Below, in pieces: positions 16,004 to 26,370 of a stretch of 64,000 nucleotides of DNA (positions are counted from its first letter, which is position 1; every line of letters starts with the position of its first letter). The stretch spans positions 974,480-1,038,479 of the forward strand of contig NZ_CP150629.1 in NCBI RefSeq assembly GCF_038022665.1. Reading direction: 5' to 3'. A program made the position numbers and the translations under genes. This DNA is from Methanolobus sp. WCC4. Lineage in GTDB: Archaea; Halobacteriota; Methanosarcinia; Methanosarcinales; Methanosarcinaceae. Under the pieces are notes generated by a model. The model was not told the origin of the DNA. It did no database searches and saw nothing but the letters and a program-made list of their open reading frames with translations.

Positions 16004-17902
16004 GTGACAACACTGCCCTGTCAGGCAGTACTCGATCAGGTCGTTGTTCAGAATGCACCGATCGGGATATGTGTTCTTGACAGGAACGATGACCTTATTC
16101 TGTTCAACAGTTCGATGGAAGCCATTCTGGGGGTGGCTGAAGAGGAAGTGGTGGGGAAGAATCTCTTTCGTGATATTCCTGCACGTACGCTAGAAGGTGA
16201 CCCGGGTCTGGGGCAATTATATCTTGATACTAAAAGATCCCTGAAAGCTTCCTTTAAGCAGCGTATGTCTATAACCACACCGGCTGGTAAACATATTTTC
16301 ATTTCCGTACACATGGTACCTTTTTTCGGAGAAGGTGGGGACCATGAAGGGATCATTGCCTATGTTGAGGAAGTGAGTGAGAATTACTATAAGGAAAGGC
16401 TCCTCATCGACGAGATTTACAAGTTCAGGAACCTTGAGTCGATCTACAGGAACATACCCTTTATTGCTTTCAGATGGTCAGGCCAGGAAGGATGGCCTGT
16501 TCAGTATGTTTCCGATAATATTTCCCAGCTTGGCTATACTAAAGAGGATTTCCTGTCGGGAGGGCTGAGATATATTGACATCGTTCATCCCGATGATGCT
16601 GAAATGCTGGTGTCGGACGTGGATGCTTTCGAGAGTACGGACCAGATATATTTTTCCGATGACTATCGTCTGGTAAGTAAGGACGGAGATGTCATCTGGG
16701 TGAACGAGATATCCCTGCTTACTGAGGATGGGGGTGAGACACCTTTCCGTTATGACGGTATAGTCCTTGATATCACTGACAGGAAGATGAAGGAAAGGGA
16801 GATTGAAAGAAGTAAGGCGCATATCGAGAGCATATTCAGGGCAACACCTGCAGGTATAGGTGTTGCGTCTGACAGGATATTTGTAGAGGTCAATGACAAG
16901 CTCTGCGAGATGCTTGGTTATTCCCGGGAGGAGCTCCTCGGTCAGAGTTCCAGGATGATATATCCTGATGACAGGTCGTATGAATATGTGGGTGCGGAGA
17001 AGTATTCTCTGATGAGTGAGACAGGGATCGGTGTCGTAGAGACAAGAATGGTCTGTAAGAATGGTGAGGTTATCGATGTTATTCTGAGTTCGACCCCGAT
17101 CAATTCCGAGTCCCTTTCAGAGGGTGTTACTTTTGTAGTTCTCGACATAACCCATTTGAAGGATACAGAACGGGAACTGCAAAAGCGTACAGAGGAACTC
17201 GAGCAGTTGAACAGCCTTAAGGACCTTTTCTCCGATATCATACGACATGACCTGCTCAATCCTGCCAATGCCATTGGTGCCTATGCGCAGCTTCTCGAGG
17301 AACAGGAAACGGATGAGGAGAAGCTTCACTACCTGAGCAGGATATCCGAGAGCAATGATAGTCTGGTATCCCTTCTTGAAAGTGCTTCCAGATATGAGAA
17401 GCTCAATTCCCTTGAGGAGGTGGATTTTGAGAGAATGGATATTGTTTTACTTTTCAGAAATGCGCTATCCGGCCTTTCCCGGCAGATGGAAAGTAAGGGT
17501 GTCACTGTGGAGTTCTCTTGTGATGGTCCATGTTACGCTGATGTTAATCCCTTTGTCAGTGAGGTATTTGTCAATCTCCTGTCCAATGCTATAAAGTACG
17601 GACCTGAGAAAGGTGTTGTCAGTATCGATGTCACCGATGAAGGAGGTTTCTGGAAGGTTGCGGTCACTGACCGTGGCAGCGGGATCGATGATGAGGATAA
17701 GCCATATCTCTTCGACCGGTTCAGGCGTGCTGATAAGAAAGGTATCAAGGGCACGGGTCTGGGACTTGCCATTGTCAAGAGGATAATGGAACTACATGGT
17801 GGTGACTACGGGGTTTATGACAATCCCGAAGGAAAAGGCAGTGTTTTCTGGGTTACCTTCAATAAGGTAAATGTAAATGAGTGCAAAAGAGTGGTGAAGT
17901 AA
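16004..17902 (+). CDS. Cytoplasmic PAS-domain sensor histidine kinase
   Basis: A 632-residue kinase with no signal peptide or membrane helix. Three PAS domains occupy about residues 5-115, 140-265 (with C-terminal PAC motif GIVLDITDRK) and 275-390 (FVVLDITHLK). A coiled coil leads to the phospho-acceptor box DIIRHDLLNPANAIGAY with His415. The HATPase domain shows the N box NLLSNAIKYG, G1 DRGSGID and G2 GTGLGLAIVK. The HDLLNP box is common in methanogen kinases. The start is a GTG. No response regulator is adjacent, so it is an orphan; the signal is unknown. Confidence 0.9.
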   Translation: MTTLPCQAVLDQVVVQNAPIGICVLDRNDDLILFNSSMEAILGVAEEEVVGKNLFRDIPARTLEGDPGLGQLYLDTKRSLKASFKQRMSITTPAGKHIFISVHMVPFFGEGGDHEGIIAYVEEVSENYYKERLLIDEIYKFRNLESIYRNIPFIAFRWSGQEGWPVQYVSDNISQLGYTKEDFLSGGLRYIDIVHPDDAEMLVSDVDAFESTDQIYFSDDYRLVSKDGDVIWVNEISLLTEDGGETPFRYDGIVLDITDRKMKEREIERSKAHIESIFRATPAGIGVASDRIFVEVNDKLCEMLGYSREELLGQSSRMIYPDDRSYEYVGAEKYSLMSETGIGVVETRMVCKNGEVIDVILSSTPINSESLSEGVTFVVLDITHLKDTERELQKRTEELEQLNSLKDLFSDIIRHDLLNPANAIGAYAQLLEEQETDEEKLHYLSRISESNDSLVSLLESASRYEKLNSLEEVDFERMDIVLLFRNALSGLSRQMESKGVTVEFSCDGPCYADVNPFVSEVFVNLLSNAIKYGPEKGVVSIDVTDEGGFWKVAVTDRGSGIDDEDKPYLFDRFRRADKKGIKGTGLGLAIVKRIMELHGGDYGVYDNPEGKGSVFWVTFNKVNVNECKRVVK

Positions 17903-17912
17903 CCGTTACCGG

Positions 17913-18149
17913 TCACTCCAGGCCGTTCTCATCTGCGAATTTGATGAGGGCCTCACCCAGTGTACGGGTGTATTTAGGATTGAGGTTGAAACGTGACTTC
18001 TTCTGTCCCCCTCTTTCCTTTGCGATCTCGATGTATTCGTTCTCGTATCTCTCACTTGTTGCAAGTGTGATGGTGAGGAACCAGCCTGCTCCCATCTTGA
18101 TCTCACCGTAGTTCTCGCCTATTTCCACATTTTCTTCCTTGTCTGCCAT
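17913..18149 (-). CDS. Small conserved archaeal protein, 78 residues
   Basis: A soluble, charged protein (MADKEENVEIGENYGEIKMG at the start, then GWFLTITLATSERYENEYIE and a basic centre) with no metal motif or membrane segment. It is convergent with the histidine kinase, 10 bases apart, and lies 57 bases after the hisAF-related gene's start-distal end on the other side. Codon use fits the neighbours. The family is not recognised by me; single-copy conservation in Methanosarcinales is plausible. Confidence 0.65.
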   Translation of the reverse strand: MADKEENVEIGENYGEIKMGAGWFLTITLATSERYENEYIEIAKERGGQKKSRFNLNPKYTRTLGEALIKFADENGLE

Positions 18150-18206
18150 GATTACACCAAATGAATGTTAGTGACTGTTAGTTGTATTATTGTAAGATCT
18201 GTCGGT

Positions 18207-18914
18207 TCACTGCTGAACCATCTGGAGCGGGATCGAGCCTTTGTGCAATGCTGTTGCAACAAGTGCACCCTTCACTCCTATCTTCTCCAGTGCCTCAATG
18301 TCTTCCTCGTTGCTGACTCCGCCACCAAGAAGCACGTTATGCTCCGAGATAGAGACGATCTTACTTAAGAATTGTGAATCCACACCACTTGATGTTCCTA
18401 CCCTGTCGAGGTCGAGGATTATGATGTCGTTGAGGTCGTAGTTGTTGAGGAGTTCAACGATCTTGAAGGGGTCATCGGGCATTGCGGGGTCGTTGGTGAG
18501 GATCTTCCCGTTCTTCTTGTCTATGCTGACTGTGATCCTGCCCGGATACATGGAACTTGCCTGTTCTATCACGTCAAGGAATGCGGTCTCTGTCCCGAGT
18601 ATCACGGACTGGACTATCTCCATGACGTCCTCGGTCTCGGAGACGGATGTTATTCCGGGGTCGAGCATGACAGTTGCCTTTTCGGATACTGCTTTTATGA
18701 TGTCGAAGTTCTTTTCCCTCTTGCCGATCCTCTCGAGCAGGTTGAGGTCTGCAATGTAGACCTCTGCGGGTCTTACGGTGTCCACTATCTTTACGGCATC
18801 GGAGCTATTACATATGTGACTCGAGAAGTGTATGGGCTTGTATTCACTGCGAGTACCGCCTTGCGCATGGACTACTGTCCGGTTGAATAGATCAAGTACG
18901 AAGATGATACGAAA
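18207..18914 (-). CDS. HisA/HisF-related TIM-barrel protein
   Basis: A protein of about 235 residues related to HisA/HisF phosphosugar isomerases but distinct from histidine enzymes (hisAF-related family of methanogens). Features are FVLDLFNRTVVHAQGGTR at the start, DIIILDLDRVGTSSGVD as the second catalytic-Asp-like strand, and VLLGGGVSNEEDIEAL as the phosphate-binding loop. It is divergent from mfnB. Such placement is typical and suggests a role in coenzyme or phosphosugar metabolism. The ATG at 18914 is preferred to 18932: a TATA box (complement of 18941-18948) puts the transcript start near 18918, giving a near-leaderless message. Confidence 0.75.
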   Translation of the reverse strand, partial: FRIIFVLDLFNRTVVHAQGGTRSEYKPIHFSSHICNSSDAVKIVDTVRPAEVYIADLNLLERIGKREKNFDIIKAVSEKATVMLDPGITSVSETEDVMEIVQSVILGTETAFLDVIEQASSMYPGRITVSIDKKNGKILTNDPAMPDDPFKIVELLNNYDLNDIIILDLDRVGTSSGVDSQFLSKIVSISEHNVLLGGGVSNEEDIEALEKIGVKGALVATALHKGSIPLQMVQQ

Positions 18915-18915
18915 C

Positions 18916-18955
18916 ATATATAATTGATACATCTGTCATGCTATAAAAAAGAGGT
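18916..18955. promoter_or_regulatory. Overlapping divergent promoters of hisAF-related gene and mfnB
   Basis: ATATATAAT at 18916-18924 is the plus-strand TATA box for mfnB, with transcript start near 18945 and SD GAGGT at 18951-18955. TATAAAAAA at 18942-18950 is the minus-strand TATA box for the hisAF-related gene. Each TATA box lies where the other transcript begins, so the two promoters probably cannot fire at once. Confidence 0.55.
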
Positions 18956-18962
18956 TAATATC

Positions 18963-19661
18963 ATGAAGTTACTCATCAGTCCTATCAACCCCGAAGAGGC
19001 AATTGCAGCATATGAAGGCGGTGCTGACATTGTTGATGTGAAAAACCCAAAGGAAGGCTCACTTGGTGCTAATTTCCCATGGATAATCAAGTCCGTTAAG
19101 GAATCCATTAATTCCGGAAAGCCGATCAGTGCCACGATAGGTGATTTCAATTTCAAGCCTGGAACAGCTTCCCTTGCAGCTCTTGGTGCCGCAGTGGCAG
19201 GTGCCCAGTATATCAAGGTCGGTCTTTATGATGTCCAGACTGAGGAACAGGCGCTTGAGATGCTCACCAACATCACAAGGGCTGTCAAGGACTACGACCC
19301 TACAAAGAAGGTTGTCGCATCAGGTTACTCCGACTACGAGCGCATCAACTCCATCAACCCTCACCTTCTCCCTGAGATTGGTGCAAAGGCAGGCGTGGAT
19401 GTCGTGATGGTTGACACAGGTATCAAGGACGGCCGCTCCACATTCGAGTTCATGGACGAGGAAGAGCTCACAAAGTTCACTTCAGCTATCCGTGCTGTAG
19501 GTCTTGAGTCCGCACTTGCCGGAACCCTCAAGTTCGAGGACCTTCCAGTGCTCAAGCGCATCCAGCCAGATATCATCGGCGTGCGCGGCATGGTCTGCGG
19601 CGGCGACAGGACATCCTGCATCAAGGCAGAACTTGTTGACAAGCTGAAGAACGAGATGTGA
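18963..19661 (+). CDS. mfnB: (5-formylfuran-3-yl)methyl phosphate synthase of methanofuran biosynthesis
   Basis: A 232-residue (beta/alpha)8 enzyme (formerly DUF556) that condenses two glyceraldehyde 3-phosphate molecules into the furan precursor of methanofuran, the first C1 carrier of methanogenesis. Typical stretches are LLISPINPEEAIAAYEGGAD, VDVKNPKEGSLGANFPW with the Schiff-base Lys region, SATIGDF, and GVRGMVCGGDRTS near the C-terminus. The ATG at 18963 is chosen over the frame opening at 18924 because GAGGT lies 7 bases before it and the family begins KLLIS. Confidence 0.93.
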   Translation: MKLLISPINPEEAIAAYEGGADIVDVKNPKEGSLGANFPWIIKSVKESINSGKPISATIGDFNFKPGTASLAALGAAVAGAQYIKVGLYDVQTEEQALEMLTNITRAVKDYDPTKKVVASGYSDYERINSINPHLLPEIGAKAGVDVVMVDTGIKDGRSTFEFMDEEELTKFTSAIRAVGLESALAGTLKFEDLPVLKRIQPDIIGVRGMVCGGDRTSCIKAELVDKLKNEM

Positions 19662-19814
19662 ATTTATTTCACTTCTCATATTTTACTCTATTTTTAATCT
19701 CTGTTTTTGACAGTCTCTTTTTGCTCTAGCTTTGCTTTTGTTGCGTGATAGGCGGCAGTTTCAAAAATATTAAATAAATGTCGATCTCATTTGATAAAGT
19801 GGAAGTGGTATTAG

Positions 19815-20555
19815 ATGAAAGAAAAAATAGAGTCTAACAGAATGACCGCTATAATTGTGGGAATTTTGTTCATATTTGCGATCGTGATGCTTTTTTTAGG
19901 GGAATCTCTTTACAGACCGATCCTGGATTCCCCGGACTATCTGGATAATGCTTATCCGAACAAAGTGGTTGTGGTAACTGGAATATTGTTAGAGTTCACA
20001 GGTGTTCCTGCAGTGGTCTTCTTATCGGTGTTACTGTTTCCGATCTTAAGAAGATACAATGAAGCTCTGGCTTTGGGGTATGTTGTTTTCAGGTTGTTCG
20101 AAGCTGCGCTCTTAAGTGTTGCTTATATCAGTAAGCTGTCAATGATCAATTTAAGCCAGAATTATTTGAGTAAAGGTAGTGTGGATACTTCGTATTTCCA
20201 GTACATAGGAGGCTTGCTACAGTCATTCGATCACTGGGCCGGCACACAGGGAACTATCTACCATGTCGCTTTTGTTATAGGGTCCATGATCCTCTATTAT
20301 ACATTGTACCGATCGAAACTCGTTCCACGACCCATATCTGCCTGGGGTTTTTTTGCTGCTATAGCTTTGCTGACCGGTTCTGTACTTTCCAGTATGGGCA
20401 TGTTCGCTGAAACCTCAGAAATAGGATTGGAACTCGTTTTTGCTCTTCCTATAGCTGTGGCTGAGATCATGCTCTCGATATGGCTTATAGTGAAGGGTTT
20501 CAACCCATCAGCGATTGCTTCTATGTATGCTGGAACTGATTCGGGAGAAATTTGA
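19815..20555 (+). CDS. DUF4386 family membrane protein
   Basis: A 246-residue integral membrane protein with six or seven hydrophobic segments. It has the DUF4386 layout: TAIIVGILFIFAIVMLFLG at the start, a middle YVVFRLFEAALLSVAYIS segment, GTIYHVAFVIGSMILYYTLY, and SAWGFFAAIALLTGS near the end. The function of the family is unknown. It is a single transcription unit with a TATA-like element near 19765. Confidence 0.75.
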   Translation: MKEKIESNRMTAIIVGILFIFAIVMLFLGESLYRPILDSPDYLDNAYPNKVVVVTGILLEFTGVPAVVFLSVLLFPILRRYNEALALGYVVFRLFEAALLSVAYISKLSMINLSQNYLSKGSVDTSYFQYIGGLLQSFDHWAGTQGTIYHVAFVIGSMILYYTLYRSKLVPRPISAWGFFAAIALLTGSVLSSMGMFAETSEIGLELVFALPIAVAEIMLSIWLIVKGFNPSAIASMYAGTDSGEI

Positions 20556-20626
20556 ATATATACTAAACGGCTTTTTCAAAAATGTTGTTGGAAGTTCTCC
20601 TTTATTTGGCAGTTTCTTAGCCTTAT

Positions 20627-20821
20627 TTAGGAGTTTGTATTTTTATCCAATATACACTTCTTAATGTAAATAAGTAGACGCAGAGATATCCCGATAAATA
20701 ATCCTATTCCAAGAGCTATAGGGAACAATAACAAACCAATGAGCAATTGTATTGTTGGATCATCTGAAAATAACTTGCCAATTAAATCAGCAGCTGAAGA
20801 ATAATCCCCCATATAACCCAT
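20627..20821 (-). CDS. Small membrane protein, 64 residues
   Basis: An acidic N-terminus (MGYMGDYSSAADLIGKLFSDD) leads to one long glycine-rich hydrophobic hairpin (IQLLIGLLLFPIALGIGLFI then ISLRLLIYI) and a basic tail. It stands alone between the DUF4386 gene and repeat copy B. The protein is not recognised. Short length and AT-rich codons keep confidence moderate. Confidence 0.4.
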   Translation of the reverse strand: MGYMGDYSSAADLIGKLFSDDPTIQLLIGLLLFPIALGIGLFIGISLRLLIYIKKCILDKNTNS

Positions 20822-20916
20822 ATTAGCACCTTTAAATTTTTTACAACAATTTTTAATTTACTCGCAGGTACATAAAGATGGCTATGATTTCCTTTATTAT
20901 GGTTCATATGTAGGAA

Positions 20917-21178
20917 CATAGGTTCTGCAGAAATCCTGCTAATTGCAAGTTTTATTTCAGCAAGTTGAATAACTTCATTGTTTCAATAGTCTTCTGATCG
21001 ATGGCGAAGGAACATGCCGCCTGCGGCGTATGGTTGCATTGTTCTTTGTTGCCAGTGATTTTTTGCAGAACTATCAGAAACATAAGGTTGCAGGGAACAA
21101 TAAGTTTTGTTAACTGGAAACTATGAATCTCTGAAACCGTCCCGGAGGGTCCGGCAAAGCCGGCAGAATTCGAAAAAA
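20917..21178 (+). repeat. Dispersed intergenic repeat, copy B
   Basis: The second copy of the element at 5297-5560, same strand, with all ordered blocks kept: TCCTGCTAATTGCAA, TTTCAATAGTCTTC, GGCGAAGGA, hairpin GCCGCCTGCGGC (21016-21027), ATCAGAAACATA, GGGAACAATAA, CCCGGAGGGTCCGGC with hairpin CCGGCAAAGCCGG (21151-21163), and GAATTCGAAAA. The spacers between blocks differ strongly, so only the blocks seem to be held. It lies upstream of the cdc48 promoter. Confidence 0.8.
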
Positions 21179-21334
21179 TAAAAAACAATTTGTTGCCTTT
21201 TCCTCTTTTTCTGTATATATTCTTCCTCCTTCTCCTCCCAAAACCCCAGAAACGTTAAATCCCACTTCTGCTGAATATATTATTAATGATGACCATCGAT
21301 TCCGTATTTAATAATGATCCAGTGGTGATGCAGC

Positions 21335-23575
21335 TTGACAGATGAGATCACAGTCAGCGTTGGTCAGGCGTATCCCCGTGATGCAGGCAGGGGAATTGCC
21401 AGGCTGGATAAGACCCTCATGCAGCAGATAGGTGCCATAAGTGGCGATATCATCGAGATAAAGGGCAAGGAGAAGTGCTACGCCATAGTCTGGCCGGGGT
21501 ATGTGGAGGATTCGGGCAAGGAACTTGTGAGGATCGATGGTAACCTCAGGAACAATGCCAAGGTCGGTATCGATGAGAAGGTGACCCTGAAAAAGGTACA
21601 GGTCACGGAGGCGGAATCCATTTCCCTTGCACCTACAAAGGAGACTCATCTTGTGGGTGGAGCACGATTTATTCTTAGAATTCTGGAGGGTCGTCCTGTT
21701 GTCAAGGGACAGAACATCCGTGTGGAGACAGTGAACAATCCTATTTCTTTCGTGGTGCTTTCCAGCAAACCTTCCGGTCCTGTAGTTGTGAGCAGGAACA
21801 CAAGGATCCAGCTCAGGGAGAAGGCAGCCATTGCTGAGACCACTGCCGGACAGGTCACCTATGAGGACATAGGAGGTCTTCAGAGGGAACTTGGACTTGT
21901 ACGTGAGATGATCGAGCTTCCGCTCAAGCATCCCGAACTATTCAATAAGCTTGGTATCGACCCTCCCAAGGGTGTACTCTTGTTCGGTCCGCCGGGCACG
22001 GGTAAGACACTTATCGCAAGGGCGGTTGCAAGCGAGACCGATGCCAACTTCATCTCGGTCAGCGGACCTGAGATAGTTTCCAAATACTATGGTGAGAGCG
22101 AGCAGAAGCTCCGTGAGATCTTCGAGGAGGCGCAGCGTAACGCTCCAACCATCATCTTCATGGATGAGATCGATTCCATCGCTCCAAAGCGTGATGAGGT
22201 CGTGGGTGAGATGGAACGCAGGGTCGTCGCCCAGTTGCTTTCCCTCATGGACGGGCTGGCATCAAGGGGCAAGGTCATAGTCATAGCCGCCACCAACCGT
22301 CCTAACTCCATTGACGAGGCGCTTCGTCGTGGTGGAAGGTTCGACAGGGAGATCGAGGTAGGTATCCCTGATTCTGACGGCAGATTGCAGGTCCTTTACG
22401 TACACACAAGGGGCATGCCTCTTGAGAAAGACCTTGAGCTCAGGGAAATAGCCGCCGTGACACATGGTTTTGTGGGAGCCGACCTGTCATCACTATGTAA
22501 GGAGGCCGCCATGCATGCCCTCAGGCGCATGCTCCCTGAACTGAAGATCGATGACGTGGAGGATGAGATCCCTGCGGAGTTCATGGAAAAGCTGGAGGTC
22601 ACAAGGAAGGACTTCGACGAGGCACTGAAGAACATCGAGCCCTCTGCCATGAGGGAGGTATTCGTGGAAGTGCCCTACGTGAGTTGGGATGACATCGGTG
22701 GTCTGGAAGGTGCAAAACAGGAGCTTGCCGAAGCTGTGGAATGGCCTCTGAAATATCCGGGTCTTTTCGATGCGGTCAAGACAAAGCCGCCAAGAGGTAT
22801 CATGCTCTTTGGCCCTCCAGGAACAGGTAAGACCATGCTTGCAAAGGCGGTTGCTACGGAAAGTGAGGCCAATTTCATCAGCATCAAGGGTCCTGAACTT
22901 CTCAGTCGCTACGTTGGAGAATCAGAACGTGCCGTCCGTGAGACATTCAGGAAAGCAAAGCAGGCAGCACCGACCATAGTATTCTTTGATGAGATCGATT
23001 CCATGGCATCAGAAAGAGGTTCCAGTGTGGATGCACACACCACCGAACGTGTGGTGAGCCAGATCCTCACTGAGATCGACGGTGTTGAGGAACTCAAGGA
23101 TGTAGTGATAATCGCTGCCACCAACCGGCCTGATATCGTAGACCCTGCCCTACTGCGTCCGGGCAGGTTCGACCGTCTCATCTATGTCCGTCCACCTGAC
23201 AGGGAGAGCCGTGAGAAGATATTCGGGATCCATCTTGAGGACAAACCACTTGCCGATGATGTGAGCATCAAAGAACTTGCCGAGATCACAGAAGGCTATG
23301 TGGGTGCTGATATCGAGTCCATCTGCCGTGAAGCATCAATGCTGGCCCTGCGTGAAGTGATAACTCCCGGCCTGGATCCGGAAGAGGCTATGGAAAAAGC
23401 TGCTGGCATCAAGGTCACAGCCGAACATTTCATGAAAGCTAAAAAGCGTGTAAGACCGACCACTTCCAGAAGTGCCATGAGCTTCTATGAACAATCTGCT
23501 GAATCGTTTGCAAGATATGCAGCAAATGAGGAAGAAAAGGAAGTTGATGAGGATGATGAACGGGCGTATCAGTGA
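21335..23575 (+). CDS. cdc48: Cdc48/VCP-type AAA ATPase (VAT)
   Basis: A 746-residue hexameric unfoldase that extracts and threads proteins, probably feeding the proteasome. The double-psi barrel N-domain covers residues 1-190 ([20 protein letters not shown]). D1 has Walker A GPPGTGKT at 218-225, Walker [10 protein letters not shown] and an arginine-finger region. D2 has GPPGTGKT at 493-500, VFFDEIDS and LLRPGRFDR. The acidic tail ends in a tyrosine motif (ERAYQ) like the proteasome-engaging HbYX type but not identical. The start is TTG, with GGTGAT 6 bases upstream. Confidence 0.95.
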   Translation: MTDEITVSVGQAYPRDAGRGIARLDKTLMQQIGAISGDIIEIKGKEKCYAIVWPGYVEDSGKELVRIDGNLRNNAKVGIDEKVTLKKVQVTEAESISLAPTKETHLVGGARFILRILEGRPVVKGQNIRVETVNNPISFVVLSSKPSGPVVVSRNTRIQLREKAAIAETTAGQVTYEDIGGLQRELGLVREMIELPLKHPELFNKLGIDPPKGVLLFGPPGTGKTLIARAVASETDANFISVSGPEIVSKYYGESEQKLREIFEEAQRNAPTIIFMDEIDSIAPKRDEVVGEMERRVVAQLLSLMDGLASRGKVIVIAATNRPNSIDEALRRGGRFDREIEVGIPDSDGRLQVLYVHTRGMPLEKDLELREIAAVTHGFVGADLSSLCKEAAMHALRRMLPELKIDDVEDEIPAEFMEKLEVTRKDFDEALKNIEPSAMREVFVEVPYVSWDDIGGLEGAKQELAEAVEWPLKYPGLFDAVKTKPPRGIMLFGPPGTGKTMLAKAVATESEANFISIKGPELLSRYVGESERAVRETFRKAKQAAPTIVFFDEIDSMASERGSSVDAHTTERVVSQILTEIDGVEELKDVVIIAATNRPDIVDPALLRPGRFDRLIYVRPPDRESREKIFGIHLEDKPLADDVSIKELAEITEGYVGADIESICREASMLALREVITPGLDPEEAMEKAAGIKVTAEHFMKAKKRVRPTTSRSAMSFYEQSAESFARYAANEEEKEVDEDDERAYQ

Positions 23576-23631
23576 TATGCCAACTATTCATTCATCTGTT
23601 TTAAGGTAATAAAATAGGAAAAAAGGGACGA

Positions 23632-25776
23632 TCAAAGTCCCTTTCCATTGTTCTCTAATTTCGGTGCTTTCTCATGCATCACAATTTCCTCATTGTCAAG
23701 CACGAACTTGCTTACCATTTCCTGCATTGCCACCGCCATACCTGCGAGTTCCTGTGAGCTCTGTGCCAGTTCATGCATGGATGCTTCCTGCTGTTCAACG
23801 GATGCTGATGTCTCTTCAGTTCCTGCAGCTGCTTCCTGGGATATGGAAGTGACCTCTTCCACAGAGGATGTTATCTCCTCGATAGAAGCGGATTGTTCCT
23901 CTGCAGCAGCAGCGATATCCTGCACCATTTCAGCAACCTTCATGGAACCTTCAACTATATCTCTCATAGCCTTCACAGTCTCGTCAAGGGCCTGAACTCC
24001 GCTGGACACAGTTGTATTTCCCTTCTCTACAGTCTCTACAACGACACTTGTCCCTGTCTGGATCTCGGCGATGAGGTCTGATATCTCTTTGGCAGCTCCG
24101 CCCGACTCCTCTGCAAGTTTTCTCACTTCATCCGCAACAACAGCGAATCCCTTTCCATGTTCTCCTGCACGTGCTGCCTCAATAGCTGCATTGAGTGCGA
24201 GCAGGTTGGTCTGGTCTGCAATATTTGTAATGAGACTTACTATCTCTCCGATCTGCTTGGATTTGGATTCAAGTTCCTTTATCGCATTGACAGATTCTAT
24301 AGATGCCTTCTCGATATCTTCCATCTGCTTCATCAGTTCCTCTGATCTGTCACCGACAGACCTTGTCTTTTCACTGGAATCCATTGCTATCTCAGCAGAC
24401 CTCTGGGCATTCATTGCTATGTCCTGCACGTTGGATGACATATCGTTCATTGCACGGGAGATGTCCTCTGCCTTTGAGGACTGTTCATGGGAACCCTTCG
24501 CAATGCCTCCTATTGTCCTTGAGACCTCTTCGGATGTAGCTGTGACCTCCTCAATAGCTGCAGACATCTGCTCAGAGGTGCTTGCTATCATATTCGAGTT
24601 CCTGCTGATATTTGTTATAATGCCGTTCATGGTCTGCATGATCTCATTGAGGCCCCGTGGTATTGCCTGGAAATCAATGCCTATGTCTGTCTCAGCCTTT
24701 CTGTCAAGCTTTCCTTCCAGTACATCGCTTGATATCTGTTTAAAATCATCGACGATGTCCTCGATCGGTCTGGTGATCGAACGTGCGATCATGTAGGCTA
24801 TTCCTGCCATGGCAATGATCGCAATGATGGATATAAGGATAAGCTGGTTCCTGAGTTCAATGGCACCTTCAAGGATCTCTTCCTGTGGGATAGTCAGGAC
24901 AAATGAGAAATCCGTGGTCTCCATCGGATGGTAGACCATGGTAACTTCCTTCCCGGTGGTAGGGTCGGTAACCTCTATGTGTCCTCCTATTCCCTTCTCG
25001 ATGTCCGCTGCCATCTTATCGATATCGGGGTCGTTCAGGTCAGTAAGGTATTTCGTTCCTATCCAGTCCTTTTCAACAGGATGTGACATGAACATCCCGG
25101 TATTGCTGACCATGAACGCATATCCTGTATCATATACTTTGACCTGTGATGTCTCATCATCGATGTAGTCAAGTGAGACATCCACGCCGGCAATTCCTGC
25201 GAAGTCCCCATCCTTCATGATAGGTGAGACGTAGCTGATCATCATCACTCCGTCATACATGAAAGGTTCAAGGATCACACTATCTTCCAGTGATTTTGGT
25301 AACTGGTAGTAATCATCAGTTTCATATCCTGCAAGAGGATCAAGTGAGACAGAACCACCGATCCTGCTCCAGTAAGGGATGAACCTTCCTGTGGTGTCAT
25401 GTCCCTCTGTATTTGCAAACTCTGCATCTTTCCCGTCGAATGCATCGGCTTCATAGGCGACATATGTTCCAAGCAGTCCCTGGTCTTCTTTCAGAAGGTC
25501 CTTCAGGATAGCATTGACCTCATCCCTGTTGCCTGTGTCGTAATTTTCCATTGTGTTCGCCAGTGTCCGGGCAAGTAACTGGTTAGACTGCATGTCACTG
25601 TCGTACTGGTAGGCATAGCTTCTGGATACGCTCTCTGCTTCTGAGTATGCCATTTCTATTTCCTGCTCGGTGACTTTGTCAACGATCACGTAAGTGCTAA
25701 TGGTCATAAGTATCGTGACGCTTATGACAATATATAGGATCAATCTGGTGTTGATATTCATTTTTTTGAAATTCAT
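23632..25776 (-). CDS. Methyl-accepting chemotaxis protein with dCache sensor
   Basis: A 714-residue chemoreceptor. Membrane helix 1 is at about residues 11-31. An extracellular double-Cache domain follows to about 310, with [11 protein letters not shown] and the [14 protein letters not shown] strand. Membrane helix 2 is at about 315-335, then HAMP ([19 protein letters not shown]). The long methylated coiled coil ends in the signalling tip [20 protein letters not shown]. It senses an external ligand and controls CheA kinase. No che genes lie in the window. Cache receptors commonly bind amino acids or methylated amines; the ligand here is not known. Confidence 0.93.
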   Translation of the reverse strand: MNFKKMNINTRLILYIVISVTILMTISTYVIVDKVTEQEIEMAYSEAESVSRSYAYQYDSDMQSNQLLARTLANTMENYDTGNRDEVNAILKDLLKEDQGLLGTYVAYEADAFDGKDAEFANTEGHDTTGRFIPYWSRIGGSVSLDPLAGYETDDYYQLPKSLEDSVILEPFMYDGVMMISYVSPIMKDGDFAGIAGVDVSLDYIDDETSQVKVYDTGYAFMVSNTGMFMSHPVEKDWIGTKYLTDLNDPDIDKMAADIEKGIGGHIEVTDPTTGKEVTMVYHPMETTDFSFVLTIPQEEILEGAIELRNQLILISIIAIIAMAGIAYMIARSITRPIEDIVDDFKQISSDVLEGKLDRKAETDIGIDFQAIPRGLNEIMQTMNGIITNISRNSNMIASTSEQMSAAIEEVTATSEEVSRTIGGIAKGSHEQSSKAEDISRAMNDMSSNVQDIAMNAQRSAEIAMDSSEKTRSVGDRSEELMKQMEDIEKASIESVNAIKELESKSKQIGEIVSLITNIADQTNLLALNAAIEAARAGEHGKGFAVVADEVRKLAEESGGAAKEISDLIAEIQTGTSVVVETVEKGNTTVSSGVQALDETVKAMRDIVEGSMKVAEMVQDIAAAAEEQSASIEEITSSVEEVTSISQEAAAGTEETSASVEQQEASMHELAQSSQELAGMAVAMQEMVSKFVLDNEEIVMHEKAPKLENNGKGL

Positions 25777-26212
25777 ATTTCTCGTCCATTTTTATTATCT
25801 ATTTCAGAATAAGTGCAACACCGTCACACGAAAATATATATACTTAATTATTGTATTTAAAATTCACTATATTATTGATGTTATTTATCATGTAATGTCC
25901 ATTGTTGCTTTTTTTTCTCCGATTTCTGCTTTGTCAAGCTCCAAAAAATATATATAATATTTATGTCTCTCTATTTGAGGCTCAGGCAAAAGAAGTAGTA
26001 TTAGTATGTATCGGTTATGATGGTCCGGTCAAAGAATAGTGTGATGTGGACCTGTTGATCATGATCTTGTCTGTGGCGGGATATATGGGGCATTATATCA
26101 AAATTAATTATCAAAATAGTATATACTTCTAAAGTCCCTGTCTGTCAGACCAGTGCTTCTTTTATCATTGGAGACTTGCTTTTCTGGTCCTTGTTCTCTT
26201 TTCAATTTCCTC
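25777..26212. other. AT-rich intergenic stretch without a recognised gene
   Basis: Contains TATA-like runs near 25832-25842 (expected for the chemoreceptor, minus strand) and 25947-25962 (plus strand). The region 25980-26100 is richer in GC but has no good frame with an SD. I see no repeat copy here. Confidence 0.5.
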
Positions 26213-26334
26213 TTAAATCTCTTTGCAACACATCTCAGACATCTCGAAAGTGAATGTAGTTCCTTTTCCCACTTCACTTTCGAACCAGATCCCTCCATGA
26301 TGCATCTCAACAAACACTCGCTCATTGTCATAGG
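26213..26334 (-). pseudogene. Remnant of a histidine kinase C-terminus
   Basis: The minus strand reads YDNERVFVEMHHGGIWFESE, then VGKGTTFTFEMSEMCCKEI and a stop. This matches the last strands of a HATPase domain; compare FVELHKGRIWVESEEDKG in the neighbouring kinase. No start codon or upstream kinase domain remains, and only about 40 codons are kept. It lies 36 bases beyond the end of the intact hybrid kinase on the same strand. It is best read as a relic of a former tandem kinase gene after deletion. Confidence 0.7.
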
Positions 26335-26370
26335 TATGCTGACAAAAAACAAAAAAAGAACAGAAACCCT

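Noticed and set aside
21308-21931. 207-codon minus-strand frame over the cdc48 N-domain
   Set aside because: Opposite a strongly conserved gene and over its promoter; no motif and no SD.
24071-24796. 241-codon plus-strand frame inside the chemoreceptor gene
   Set aside because: Antisense to the conserved MCP signalling domain, Ser/Ile-rich without any domain; shadow frame.
25694-25957. 87-codon plus-strand frame upstream of the chemoreceptor
   Set aside because: Overlaps the chemoreceptor start and its promoter; product is Ile/Phe/Tyr-rich from AT-rich DNA.
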